Assembly: GCF_900110605.1 (NCBI RefSeq)
Contig: NZ_FOFI01000001.1
Coordinates: forward strand, 62,001-126,000
Source of the DNA: Epilithonimonas lactis
Lineage (GTDB): Bacteria > Bacteroidota > Bacteroidia > Flavobacteriales > Weeksellaceae
Length of the DNA stretch: 64,000 bases
Direction: 5' to 3'
Translations under genes and position numbers: made by a program
Notes under the pieces: model-generated
Told to the model about the DNA's origin: nothing
Databases searched by the model: none
The model's input: only the letters and a program-made list of their open reading frames with translations
Part shown: positions 16,309 through 24,660 of the stretch, piece by piece
How positions within the stretch are numbered: position 1 is the stretch's first letter
How the letters are laid out: every line of letters starts with the position of its first letter

Positions 16309-16739
16309 ATTTCATTTTTCTCAATATTCATCAGGATTTTTGAGAGATTTTTCTTGAATTAATTAAACAAGTTTTTCGGCAAGAGACAGTGTCTCGAACA
16401 ATTGATAGAATTCGAACGTATTTGAAAACCAAAAGATTGTAAAGAGGCGGAGCCTCGGCGAATCGGTTATTCTTGAAATACTGATAGAATATAATCAACC
16501 AAGACATTGACGTGCTAAGCTCCGATATGTAATGTTTTTTTATGGCAACTATTCCGTCTTCCGCTCCCAAACCTAACGAAGTGGTTCGACGAAGTCAATC
16601 TTTTTGCCTAGGCTTTTCCCAATGCAAAAAGGATTTCCGCTCAAGCCGGGTTGCGAGCAATTCGCTGTTCCAAAGACAGTCCCTGATTAATTCAAAATTT
16701 TCAATAGGTACACCGTACTTTTTACTTTATCAATTTAAA
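16309..16739. repeat. gene-free stretch with short hairpins and one copy of a dispersed repeat
   Basis: No gene is supported here. Two perfect small palindromes occur: GAGACAGTGTCTC (16383-16395) and GAGGCGGAGCCTC (16444-16456). From about 16,541 to 16,655 lies a degenerate copy of the TTTTTCC/AAAAAGGAT...CAAG(C/T)CGGG repeat also seen at 25,989, 45,941 and 61,438. The frame of the next gene stays open through this repeat, giving a false N-terminal extension. Confidence 0.6.
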
Positions 16740-19124
16740 ATGAAAAACATTATAAATCTGATGCTGGTCTTTTTCGGGCTGGCATTGGTATCTGCGCAGA
16801 ACCATTCTGTGGAAGGAACGGTTCAGGATTTTCACGATAAGACAATGCTGGAAAATGCCGTTGTCAAAATCGGAGCATTCACGGCGAAAACAGATAAAAA
16901 AGGGAAGTTTTCTTTCCGAGACATTCCCGCAGGTTCATATCAGGTCGTTGCGAAGCATCCTCTCTGCGATGATTATACTGAAAATGTAAAAGTCGACAGA
17001 GATGTGCATTTGGCAATCACATTGGAACATCATATCGGAGAAATAGAAACCGTAAATCTTCACGGAAATCACAAGACAAAAGGTTCTGTGATCATGAAAA
17101 CGCTAGACAAAACCGAAATCGAAAGAAACTCCACAGAAAACCTTGGAAATCTTTTATCGAAAATTTCTGGCGTTACCGCTTTGAAGACTGGTAATAACAT
17201 TTCAAAGCCTGTCATTCGTGGTCTGTACGGAAGCCGAATTTCCATCTTGAACAACGGTGTGAAAATGGCCGAGCAGGAATGGGGCGTAGAGCACGCGCCA
17301 AATGTGGATGTCAACGATTTCGAACACGTTGACGTGGTGAAAGGCGCTTCCGCTTTGAAATATGGGAACGAAGGTGTCGGCGGTGTCGTCGTCCTAGAAC
17401 CGGCCATTTTACCAAAGAAAGATACAGTGATGGGAAGTGTACGGCTTTCTGGCATTTCCAACGGTAGAGGAGGCGAGCTTGGTGCAAACGTCGCGAAAGT
17501 TTGGGAAAACCAATGGTTTGTAAAAGCTGGCGGGAGTTACAGAAAAACGGGCGACCAATATGTTCCGCATCACACGTTGCAGAACACAGGAATGGACTTC
17601 AATTCCTTCAATTTCTCGTTTGGGAAACACAGTTTCTTGCAAGGTTTTGATGTTTCGTACAGTGGCACAAATCAGGAATTCGGGATCTACAAAGGTTCGC
17701 ATTTGTCGAGTCTTCAGGATTTTTACAAAGCGATCAATTTTGGACAGCCTTACTATTTGGACCAGTTCAGTTATGATATCGATCAGCCAAAACAGGAAGT
17801 GAGCCATCACATCGCGAAGTTGTCTGCTTATAGACGATTTGAAGATTTTGGGAAATTGACTTTTCAATACAGTTTCCAGATCAACCGAAGAAAGGAATAT
17901 GACATCAGAAAAGGTGACCTGGCCAATATTCAATCACTGGATTTGAGACTTATTACTCATTCGGCGAGTTTGGTTCATTTGCTGGAGCGCTCCAACTGGA
18001 GTTTGGAAAGTGGAATCTCTGCCGCATTTCAGGACAATTATCCGAATCCGGCAACTCAGGCAAGGCGCTTGATACCAGATTATTATAGGTATGATGCTGG
18101 TGCGTTTTCCGTTTTCAAATATCGATTTAATTCGAAGTTGAATGCGGAAGCAGCTGTGAGATACGATTTCAGTCGATATGATGCCTACAAATATTATGAT
18201 TCTGATAAGTGGGAAAGTAATTTTGCCGCAATATTTCCACAATTCTTTGTGCAGGAATCTGGCAGCAGGACTTTGACGAGACCAATTTTGGATTATCATA
18301 ACCTGTCTGCAAATATCGGAATAGATTACAAACCTACAGAGAACTACGATTTCCGGATCAACCTGTCTAGGACAGAAAGAACGCCAAATGCGGCGGAGCT
18401 TTTCTCTGACGGACTGCATCATTCTGCTGCGATCATTGAAGAGGGCGATCTTACCATCAAAAAAGAAACGATCTATAATTTGAATGTTTCTTTGGCTGGA
18501 AAATTCGATGTTCTAAAAGGTTTGCATATCGAGGTCAGTCCTTATTTGATGTATTCTGATAGTTTCATAAATCAAGTTCCGACCGGCGTGAAATATACAA
18601 ACAGGGGAACTTTCCCGGTATGGACCTATCAACAGATCAAAGCGAGGATCATGGGTGTGGATGCGGATGCCGAACTTTCAATTTTGGACAATCTGAAATG
18701 GAGGTCTAACTTCAGCATTTTGAAAGGTGACGACCTTTCTACCAACGAACCTTTGATCCTCATGATGCCAACAAAACTGAGAAACACACTGGAACTTAAT
18801 TTAAACAAACCAAAAAATTTCTACATCACACTGGAAAACGAAAATGCTTTCAAACAAAATCGTTTTCCAATCAGAAATCCGCCAATCACATTCATTAATG
18901 ATGATGGTGAGTTGATCAGTGATGTGGTCGATTTCAGTTCCACACCTGCAGCTTACAGTGTTTTCAATGCTTCTGTAGGAGCAGACCTGTTCAAAAACCT
19001 GAATCTTAATTTCAGGGTCAACAACCTTTTTAACACAGAGTACCGAGAATATCTGAACAGACTCCGATATTTTATGAACGAACCCGGAAGGAACTTCGTC
19101 GTGACTCTGAAATACAATTTTTAA
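16740..19124 (+). CDS. TonB-dependent outer-membrane receptor, probably for metal uptake
   Basis: Order of parts: signal peptide (about 1-20, ending VSA before QNHS), a carboxypeptidase-regulatory-like beta domain (about 23-100), a plug domain (NLGNLLSKISGVTALKTGNNISKPVIRG; VDVVKGASALKYGNEGVGGVV), and a C-terminal beta barrel ending in aromatic residues (VVTLKYNF). Length is 794 residues. ATG 16740 (MKNIINLML) starts a proper signal peptide; the open frame upstream is repeat sequence. The plug resembles zinc/copper receptors of the ZnuD type, and the next gene is a His-rich lipoprotein, so a divalent metal is the inferred substrate. Confidence 0.88.
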   Translation: MKNIINLMLVFFGLALVSAQNHSVEGTVQDFHDKTMLENAVVKIGAFTAKTDKKGKFSFRDIPAGSYQVVAKHPLCDDYTENVKVDRDVHLAITLEHHIGEIETVNLHGNHKTKGSVIMKTLDKTEIERNSTENLGNLLSKISGVTALKTGNNISKPVIRGLYGSRISILNNGVKMAEQEWGVEHAPNVDVNDFEHVDVVKGASALKYGNEGVGGVVVLEPAILPKKDTVMGSVRLSGISNGRGGELGANVAKVWENQWFVKAGGSYRKTGDQYVPHHTLQNTGMDFNSFNFSFGKHSFLQGFDVSYSGTNQEFGIYKGSHLSSLQDFYKAINFGQPYYLDQFSYDIDQPKQEVSHHIAKLSAYRRFEDFGKLTFQYSFQINRRKEYDIRKGDLANIQSLDLRLITHSASLVHLLERSNWSLESGISAAFQDNYPNPATQARRLIPDYYRYDAGAFSVFKYRFNSKLNAEAAVRYDFSRYDAYKYYDSDKWESNFAAIFPQFFVQESGSRTLTRPILDYHNLSANIGIDYKPTENYDFRINLSRTERTPNAAELFSDGLHHSAAIIEEGDLTIKKETIYNLNVSLAGKFDVLKGLHIEVSPYLMYSDSFINQVPTGVKYTNRGTFPVWTYQQIKARIMGVDADAELSILDNLKWRSNFSILKGDDLSTNEPLILMMPTKLRNTLELNLNKPKNFYITLENENAFKQNRFPIRNPPITFINDDGELISDVVDFSSTPAAYSVFNASVGADLFKNLNLNFRVNNLFNTEYREYLNRLRYFMNEPGRNFVVTLKYNF

Positions 19125-19148
19125 TAACAACTTAAATTTTAAATCAAA

Positions 19149-19706
19149 ATGAAAAAATTCATCAATATTACATTAGTCCTTTTAGTTTCAATTTTCATCT
19201 TTTCTTGTAGAAATGACGACGATGCCATTCCAGAAGATATCCACGAGCACGAGGAGATTGGTAAAGTTATCTTGACGCTTACCAATAAAGCAGATGCCAG
19301 CGATGTGCAGACTGTCAATGTGATTGGTGGTGTTCCAGATGGTCATTTCCATTTTCATCAGGGTGATACTTATGTTGCAACTTTGGACTTCCAGGTGGCA
19401 CATGAGGACCATTACCATTCTTCTGAAGAGATTGTGGAAGAGAAAGACCACCACTTCATTACTTACGCCATTGCAGGTGCGGATATCAATGTGATCAGAG
19501 CTGCAGATGATGTTGTAAGAACAGACGGACAAAAGCTAGGACTTAAGACAGAATGGAAGATCAACAGTGTTTCCGATGCTGCGGTAAACATCAAATTGGT
19601 GCACGGACCAACTTCTGTAAATCAAAACTATCCTTCTGCAACCAATCAATTAGGACAAACTACTGGTGGTGAAAGTGATGTTGACATTACAGTGACTGGT
19701 CATTAA
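19149..19706 (+). CDS. His-rich lipoprotein downstream of the TonB receptor
   Basis: The lipobox IFIFSC (Cys19) indicates lipid anchoring. The mature protein is rich in His and acidic residues in clusters: IHEHEEIG, DGHFHFHQGD, VAHEDHYHSSEE, EKDHHFI, a pattern suited to zinc, copper or nickel binding. Length is 185 residues. It starts 24 bases after the receptor stop, so it is probably co-transcribed and may hand metal to the receptor or buffer it at the cell surface. The specific family was not recognised. Confidence 0.78.
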   Translation: MKKFINITLVLLVSIFIFSCRNDDDAIPEDIHEHEEIGKVILTLTNKADASDVQTVNVIGGVPDGHFHFHQGDTYVATLDFQVAHEDHYHSSEEIVEEKDHHFITYAIAGADINVIRAADDVVRTDGQKLGLKTEWKINSVSDAAVNIKLVHGPTSVNQNYPSATNQLGQTTGGESDVDITVTGH

Positions 19707-19734
19707 TCTGATTTTTTGATCGATATATTTAAAT

Positions 19735-19772
19735 AAAGATGTCTTTTCTAAGGCATCTTTATTTTTTTAATG
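19735..19772 (+). terminator. intrinsic terminator
   Basis: AAAGATG and CATCTTT form a stem around a loop, followed by ATTTTTTT. It ends the receptor-lipoprotein transcript. Confidence 0.6.
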
Positions 19773-19813
19773 AAACTTTATGATTTTTTATAAAAGCCGC
19801 ACGTGCATTTAAT

Positions 19814-19844
19814 TTTGAAGTTCCTTAGAATTTGACTACTTTTG
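19814..19844 (+). promoter_or_regulatory. tig promoter (TTTG-N19-TACTTTTG)
   Basis: TTTG at 19814-19817 and TACTTTTG at 19837-19844 are separated by 19 bases, a close match to the Bacteroidota -33/-7 promoter. The tig ATG follows 20 bases later. Confidence 0.7.
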
Positions 19845-19864
19845 CAACCTAAAAATTTCAATTA

Positions 19865-21199
19865 ATGAACGTTACAGCTACAAACCATGACGATGTAAGT
19901 GCATTGCTTACGGTAACATTGGAAAAATCTGATTATAAAGAAAAAGTTGAAAAACAACTACTAAACTATGCAAAGAATGCACAAGTTCCTGGATTCAGAA
20001 AAGGGAAAGTGCCATTGAGTATGGTTAAAAAACAATATGAAGCTGGCATCGCTTTCGAAGAGATCAACAAACAGGTTTCTGAAGCGTTGAACGGTTATTT
20101 AAGTGAGAACAAACTTAGATTGGTAGGTCAGCCAGTTCCTCAGCCAGTAAACGATTTCAATCACAATGCAGAATCTTTGTCTGTAGCTTTTGAAGTTGGA
20201 TACGAGCCGGAATTCACTGTTGATCTTGCTAAATACGAAGCGCCTCATTACAAAGTAGAAGCTTCTGACAAAGAAATCTCTACAAGTGTTGAGAACATGC
20301 AAAAGCGTTTCGCAGAGAGATTGCCGGAAGATAAGATTGGTAAAGATTCTTACGTAGCTTTGGAAATTGCTCAAGTTGTAGAAGAAGGTGCAGAAGGTGA
20401 GCACAACCACGCTCCAAAAAACGTAACGATTTCTAAAGATCAGAAAGAAGCTTACGATTTGGTGAAAAAATTGAAAAAAGACGAGTCTGTAAATGTTTCT
20501 AAAGAAGACCTACAAGCTAAAGAAGAATTGGCAACTCAATTAGGATTCTCTAAAGAAGATGCAGAACACCTTCACCACAACGAGGTAGAAGTGACAGTAA
20601 AAGATATCTACGGATTGAAATTGGCTGAACTTGACCAAGAGTTGTTCGACAAAGTTTACGGTAAAGATGTGATCACTACTGAAGAAGAATTGAAAGCAAG
20701 AGTGAAAACTGAATTGGACGAATATTTCCAGCAAAATGCTGATGTTCATTTCGTAAACAAGATCCTTCAGCAAGTAAATGAGAAAGAAGAGATCAAATTA
20801 CCTGAGGCATTCTTGATCAAATGGTTGTTGTTCTCTAACCAAAACATCACTTCTGAAGAGCAAGCAAAAGAGATCCTTGAAAACGAGAAAAGCATTATCA
20901 AAGGTCAGATCCTAGAAGGAAAATTGATGAACGATAATGATATCCAGTTGGATTATGCTGAGGTTCTTGGACAAGCTGAGCAGTTAGTAAGAAACCAATT
21001 GGCAATTTACGGAATCCACCACTTGGGTGACGATGAGGTTCAGAAATATGCAGCAGAAATGTTGAAAGACGAAAACCAAGTAAGACAGATCTCTTCTGAA
21101 GTTGCTATGGCAAAATTGAAAGATGTGATCTTGGAAAAATCTAAGAAAACAGAAACTGTGATCTCTCACGACGAGTTTCTTGAAGAATTGAAAAAGTAA
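19865..21199 (+). CDS. tig: trigger factor (ribosome-associated peptidyl-prolyl isomerase chaperone)
   Basis: Trigger factor binds nascent chains at the ribosome exit tunnel. The N-terminal ribosome-binding domain contains the signature region VPGFRKGKVPLSMVKKQY (about 37-55). The middle part replaces a typical FKBP domain with a divergent insert (about 150-250), usual for Bacteroidota. The C-terminal helical chaperone arm follows (VKTELDEYFQQNADVHFVNKIL onward). Length is 444 residues. It has its own promoter and a strong terminator. Confidence 0.94.
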   Translation: MNVTATNHDDVSALLTVTLEKSDYKEKVEKQLLNYAKNAQVPGFRKGKVPLSMVKKQYEAGIAFEEINKQVSEALNGYLSENKLRLVGQPVPQPVNDFNHNAESLSVAFEVGYEPEFTVDLAKYEAPHYKVEASDKEISTSVENMQKRFAERLPEDKIGKDSYVALEIAQVVEEGAEGEHNHAPKNVTISKDQKEAYDLVKKLKKDESVNVSKEDLQAKEELATQLGFSKEDAEHLHHNEVEVTVKDIYGLKLAELDQELFDKVYGKDVITTEEELKARVKTELDEYFQQNADVHFVNKILQQVNEKEEIKLPEAFLIKWLLFSNQNITSEEQAKEILENEKSIIKGQILEGKLMNDNDIQLDYAEVLGQAEQLVRNQLAIYGIHHLGDDEVQKYAAEMLKDENQVRQISSEVAMAKLKDVILEKSKKTETVISHDEFLEELKK

Positions 21200-21218
21200 T
21201 CAATTCTCAATCATAAAT

Positions 21219-21252
21219 AAAAAAGCGATCCAGATTTGGGTCGCTTTTTTTT
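21219..21252. terminator. bidirectional terminator between convergent genes
   Basis: AAAAAGCGATCC pairs with GGGTCGCTTTTT, T-run on both strands. It lies between tig (+) and the DUF4269 gene (-). Confidence 0.8.
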
Positions 21253-21256
21253 ATGA

Positions 21257-21772
21257 CTAATATTTTAAAAGTTCAACGTGAGGATCTCCGCTTAACCCTA
21301 ACAATTTGGCGAATGCAGGTTCGGTTTTGAAACCTTGTTCTTTAAGTTCAATAATTTTTCTTCGAAATTCATCACCTTCCCTTTCCAAAATCTCAAACTC
21401 CTTTATCATGTGCAGATAAGCGTTTTGAAGATGAGTTGGTCGGTCTTGGGCAAATAGCTCTACAAGAAATTCTTCCAGTTGGAATTTGCAAACCAGAGAT
21501 TCTACATCATTTATTTCAATCAAATTAATGCTGAATTGCTCTTGATCCTGAAATTCAATAATCAATAATTTCTTCAAAATTTCAAAATCATCTGTTTCCA
21601 AAATAATATCAAGATCACTTCCTTCAATATTAATTTCAATCGGAAAAGTTCCCGCAAGAATCGGATTGTACGTTTTAAGTTTTTGAAAAATCTGATGGTT
21701 TTCTAAAACCTGAAATATTCTTTTCTGAACCTCAGATCCATTTTTCAAATATTCCAAATTCAAAAAATTCAT
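21257..21772 (-). CDS. DUF4269 family protein (nucleotidyltransferase-like)
   Basis: This is a 171-residue protein matching the DUF4269 pattern: YNPILAGTFPIEINIEGSDLDIILE, where GTFP...GSDLD resembles the G-S...D-x-D core of a minimal nucleotidyltransferase. It ends EPAFAKLLGLSGDPHVELL. No function is established. Its start is 12 bases from the end of the M23 peptidase gene, so they may be one transcript. Confidence 0.75.
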   Translation of the reverse strand: MNFLNLEYLKNGSEVQKRIFQVLENHQIFQKLKTYNPILAGTFPIEINIEGSDLDIILETDDFEILKKLLIIEFQDQEQFSINLIEINDVESLVCKFQLEEFLVELFAQDRPTHLQNAYLHMIKEFEILEREGDEFRRKIIELKEQGFKTEPAFAKLLGLSGDPHVELLKY

Positions 21773-21784
21773 TATTTGATGATT

Positions 21785-22672
21785 TTAAAAATTCAAAAAC
21801 AAACGCGGATTGATCGGCTGATTATTTTTATGAACTTCATAATGAAGATGAGGTCCTGTAGAACGTCCGGTATTGCCGGATTTTGCGATAATCTGTCCAA
21901 CTTTTACTCTATCATTGGTTTCTACTAATATCTCCGAAAGATGCCCGTAAAGCGTTGCCAAACCATTGCCGTGTTCGATGATGACACAGTTGCCATAACC
22001 GCCTTTCACGCCAGCGAAGATCACTTTTCCAGATGCCGCACCTTTTACAGGACTTCCGTAAGCTACCGCAACGTCCAGACCTTTGTGAAACTGCATTTGG
22101 TCTTTCTCGGCAGGTGCGTTGCTGGATGCATTTTTATCTTCTTTTACAATCGCTTGTCTTTTGATTACATTTCCAAGGCTGTCTTTTTCTTCGGAAATAT
22201 TGGATGCGTTTTCTGTTTTTGAAGGGTCAACTTTCGGTGGAATTGGATTTTTCCTGATTCCAAAATTCGAAGAGATGTAGCCGTCTGTAGGGATTCCCAA
22301 TGGAACTTGCTGTAACTTTTGTTCCAGGTCGATCAGATATTGGCTGTATCGGTTGCTGACCTTTGCAAGGTAAACCTCGTTTTGAAGACTGTCTTGCGCT
22401 AGTTTTTCAATTCTGAGGTCTGAGACATTTTTAGATTTCAAGAATCCATCGATGCTTCTGATGCTTTGGTCTACAACTGCAAGATCCGTTTTGAGCTGAA
22501 GGTGATCGATGCTGTCCTTCTCATTATTGATCTTCACCAGGTTGACCTCGTAAACTTTATCGTCGGCACCATTGTATAATTTGGCGATGATCAAAGCCTG
22601 AACAAAGCAAGCAATCAATAGCAGGATAAGAACTATGTTTTTTTTCTTTTTCGATTTAAGAAATTGGACCAT
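21785..22672 (-). CDS. membrane-anchored M23 family metallopeptidase
   Basis: An N-terminal transmembrane helix (about 12-32) is followed by a coiled-coil stretch (about 45-120) and a LytM/M23 domain. The zinc ligands are visible in HKGLD (near 195) and GPHLHYE (near 275). GYISSNFGIRKNP introduces the domain, with a Ser/Asn/Lys-rich insert before HKGLD. It probably cuts peptidoglycan cross-links in the periplasm, or activates an amidase, as many M23 proteins do. Length is 295 residues. A TACTTTTG box lies just upstream. Confidence 0.88.
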   Translation of the reverse strand: MVQFLKSKKKKNIVLILLLIACFVQALIIAKLYNGADDKVYEVNLVKINNEKDSIDHLQLKTDLAVVDQSIRSIDGFLKSKNVSDLRIEKLAQDSLQNEVYLAKVSNRYSQYLIDLEQKLQQVPLGIPTDGYISSNFGIRKNPIPPKVDPSKTENASNISEEKDSLGNVIKRQAIVKEDKNASSNAPAEKDQMQFHKGLDVAVAYGSPVKGAASGKVIFAGVKGGYGNCVIIEHGNGLATLYGHLSEILVETNDRVKVGQIIAKSGNTGRSTGPHLHYEVHKNNQPINPRLFLNF

Positions 22673-22695
22673 TAATTTATTTTTAAAATGGACTG

Positions 22696-22703
22696 CAAAA
22701 GTA
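22696..22703 (-). promoter_or_regulatory. -7 box TACTTTTG for the M23 peptidase gene
   Basis: Read on the minus strand this matches TAnnTTTG, 23 bases upstream of the ATG at 22672. Confidence 0.5.
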
Positions 22704-22825
22704 AGAAAATTTTATTTTTATCAATGTTAATCGGTATTATGAATGTAAAATAGATTAATAAAAGTTAATTATTCTTAAAATATTGTAAAATGGAATTTAG
22801 ATTTAGGTAAATTCACAAATTACAT

Positions 22826-22833
22826 TAGATTTG
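22826..22833 (+). promoter_or_regulatory. -7 box TAGATTTG for gpsA
   Basis: It matches TAnnTTTG, 48 bases upstream of the gpsA ATG. Confidence 0.45.
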
Positions 22834-22881
22834 TAATCTTGGAAAGTTATAGATATTTACAAATGAAAATGCAAATCAAGA

Positions 22882-23898
22882 ATGACTAAGAAATCGACTA
22901 AATCATCTAAAAATGTACGTGTGGGCGTTTTGGGAAGCGGAAGTTTTGCGACGGCCATTGTAAAAATGCTTGCAGAAAACTGTAAAACCGTCAACTGGTG
23001 CGTCCGAAACGAATTCGTGAAAGGTGCCATAGAACAGCGAGGACACAATCCAACTTACCTGACAACGGTTTCCTTCAACTTAAAAAAACTTCAAATCACA
23101 ACTGATATCAACGAGTTGGTTTCCAATTGTGACGTGATTATTTTGGCAGTTCCGTCCATCTATCTAGCAGAATCGATGGAGAAACTGACTTGTGATTATC
23201 AGGACAAATTATTCTGTTCTGCCATCAAAGGGATTGTTCCGAAGCACAATGACATCGTTGCACATTATCTAAAAGACCAATTCAAAATCGGATTCAAAAA
23301 TCAGGCGGTGATTGCTGGACCTTGTCACGCGGAGGAAGTGGCGATGGAGCGATTGTCTTATTTGACCGTTGCTGTGGCAGGGAAAGAAGACGCTGATGTT
23401 TTGCAAAGTATTTTGTCGTCTTATTATATTAAGGTCAATACGAGTTGCGATATTCTCGGAAATGAATATTCTGCAATTCTGAAAAATATCTACGCAATAG
23501 GAGCGGGGATTGCAAGCGGTCTCGGTTACGGAGATAATTTCATTGCGGTTTATGTTTCCAACGCCATTCGCGAAATGGAAATTTTCCTGGAGTCCATTTA
23601 TCCTGAGAAAAGAGATGTGAATGAGAGCGCGTATTTAGGCGATTTGATTGTGACCGCTTATTCATTATTCTCAAGAAATAGAAACCTTGGAAACTTAATT
23701 GGTAAAGGTTATACGGTGAAATCTGCCATCCAGTCGATGAGTATGGTTGCGGAAGGTTATTATGCAACGAAAGGGATTTACTCCATTTGCGAGGAAAAGA
23801 AGCTGAAATTGCCGATTATCAATGCCGTTTATGATATTCTTTATGAAGGAAAAAATGCAGAGAAACAATTTGCAAAACTCACGGAAAAACTGACTTAG
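22882..23898 (+). CDS. gpsA: glycerol-3-phosphate dehydrogenase [NAD(P)+]
   Basis: It converts dihydroxyacetone phosphate to sn-glycerol 3-phosphate for phospholipid synthesis, in the cytoplasm. The N-terminal Rossmann motif GVLGSGSFATAIVKML (about 12-27), CSAIKGI, the VIAGPCHAEEVA motif (normally GPs/tFA-E) and catalytic Lys region ILKNIYAIGAGIASGLGYGDN are all visible. Length is 338 residues. The start at 22882 adds a short Lys/Ser-rich leader (MTKKSTKSSKN) before the fold. Confidence 0.93.
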   Translation: MTKKSTKSSKNVRVGVLGSGSFATAIVKMLAENCKTVNWCVRNEFVKGAIEQRGHNPTYLTTVSFNLKKLQITTDINELVSNCDVIILAVPSIYLAESMEKLTCDYQDKLFCSAIKGIVPKHNDIVAHYLKDQFKIGFKNQAVIAGPCHAEEVAMERLSYLTVAVAGKEDADVLQSILSSYYIKVNTSCDILGNEYSAILKNIYAIGAGIASGLGYGDNFIAVYVSNAIREMEIFLESIYPEKRDVNESAYLGDLIVTAYSLFSRNRNLGNLIGKGYTVKSAIQSMSMVAEGYYATKGIYSICEEKKLKLPIINAVYDILYEGKNAEKQFAKLTEKLT

Positions 23899-24000
23899 CA
23901 TTAATGATTTAATTAACAAAACATTACAATTTTCTATGGATTGATTGGAATAGAATTTGTAAATATTGCTCCGTTAAAGTAACAAACACAAAAAACAATA

Positions 24001-24339
24001 ATGAAATATTCAAAATTAAAATTAGCTCAAGAGGCCATCAAACACAAAGGATTTCTACAAAAGATTCCTTCTGTGATTCGGATGTTCAAATTGTGGTACA
24101 GAGGCGAATACAAAATGAAATTCACCGATGTCCTGATTCCCGCATTGGCACTCATCTATGTCATCTCGCCAATTGATATCATTCCGGATTTCGTACCTGT
24201 TGTAGGTGCTTTGGATGATTTGGCAATCTTAGCTTTGGCCATTCCGATGCTGATGAAAGAAGTGGACAAATTCCTGCTTTGGGAAAGCCAACTCAGAAAA
24301 GGCAACCGCGAAATTCAGGACGCTGAAATAGTAGAATAA
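24001..24339 (+). CDS. YkvA family protein (DUF1232), membrane protein
   Basis: This 112-residue protein has the DUF1232 core: LIPALALIYVISPIDIIPDFVPVVGALDDLAILALAIPML (about 46-86). That is two hydrophobic segments with the conserved SPIDIIPDFxPxxGxxDD. The N-terminus is basic and cytoplasmic. The function is not established. It is followed by a terminator shared with the opposing nifU-like gene. Confidence 0.88.
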   Translation: MKYSKLKLAQEAIKHKGFLQKIPSVIRMFKLWYRGEYKMKFTDVLIPALALIYVISPIDIIPDFVPVVGALDDLAILALAIPMLMKEVDKFLLWESQLRKGNREIQDAEIVE

Positions 24340-24340
24340 A

Positions 24341-24376
24341 AAAAATCCCGATTCAAAACTGAGTCGGGATTTTTAT
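24341..24376. terminator. bidirectional terminator
   Basis: AAAAATCCCGA pairs with GTCGGGATTTTT, with A/T tracts on both sides. It lies between convergent genes. Confidence 0.8.
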
Positions 24377-24378
24377 TT

Positions 24379-24630
24379 TTAAACGCTGATGACTTCTTCA
24401 ATCTCCGGAGCGTGTTGCTTGATGGTGCTTTCCACACCCAGCTTCATCGTAGAACTGCTGATACCACAGCTGGAACAGCTTCCCAATAGTTTTACGAACA
24501 CTTTCTTCTCCTGAACGTCAACCAATTCAATATCGCCACCGTCTTTCTGCAAAAACGGACGAATGCTTTCCAAAGCATCCATCACTTTGGTTACCAGTTC
24601 TTCCTGAATTTGATTTGTATTATTATCCAT
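24379..24630 (-). CDS. NifU-family Fe-S scaffold protein (C-terminal domain type)
   Basis: This is an 83-residue stand-alone NifU C-terminal/Nfu-type domain. It contains KDGGDIELVDVQEKKVFVKLLGSCSSCGISSSTMKLGVE, with the CxxC that carries a labile [4Fe-4S] cluster. It delivers clusters to apo-proteins in the cytoplasm. It lies 30 bases downstream of the mrp-type ATPase gene, so the two form an Fe-S assembly operon. Confidence 0.9.
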   Translation of the reverse strand: MDNNTNQIQEELVTKVMDALESIRPFLQKDGGDIELVDVQEKKVFVKLLGSCSSCGISSSTMKLGVESTIKQHAPEIEEVISV

Positions 24631-24660
24631 TTTATATATTTTCCTTTTAATGACTCCGAA

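Noticed and set aside
16542-16739. N-terminal extension of the TonB receptor (MATIPSSAPKPNEVV...)
   Set aside because: It is translated from a dispersed repeat and lacks a signal peptide; ATG 16740 starts a proper one.
16309-16739. Zur or Fur box upstream of the TonB receptor
   Set aside because: The palindromes seen here do not fit known Zur or Fur operators convincingly.
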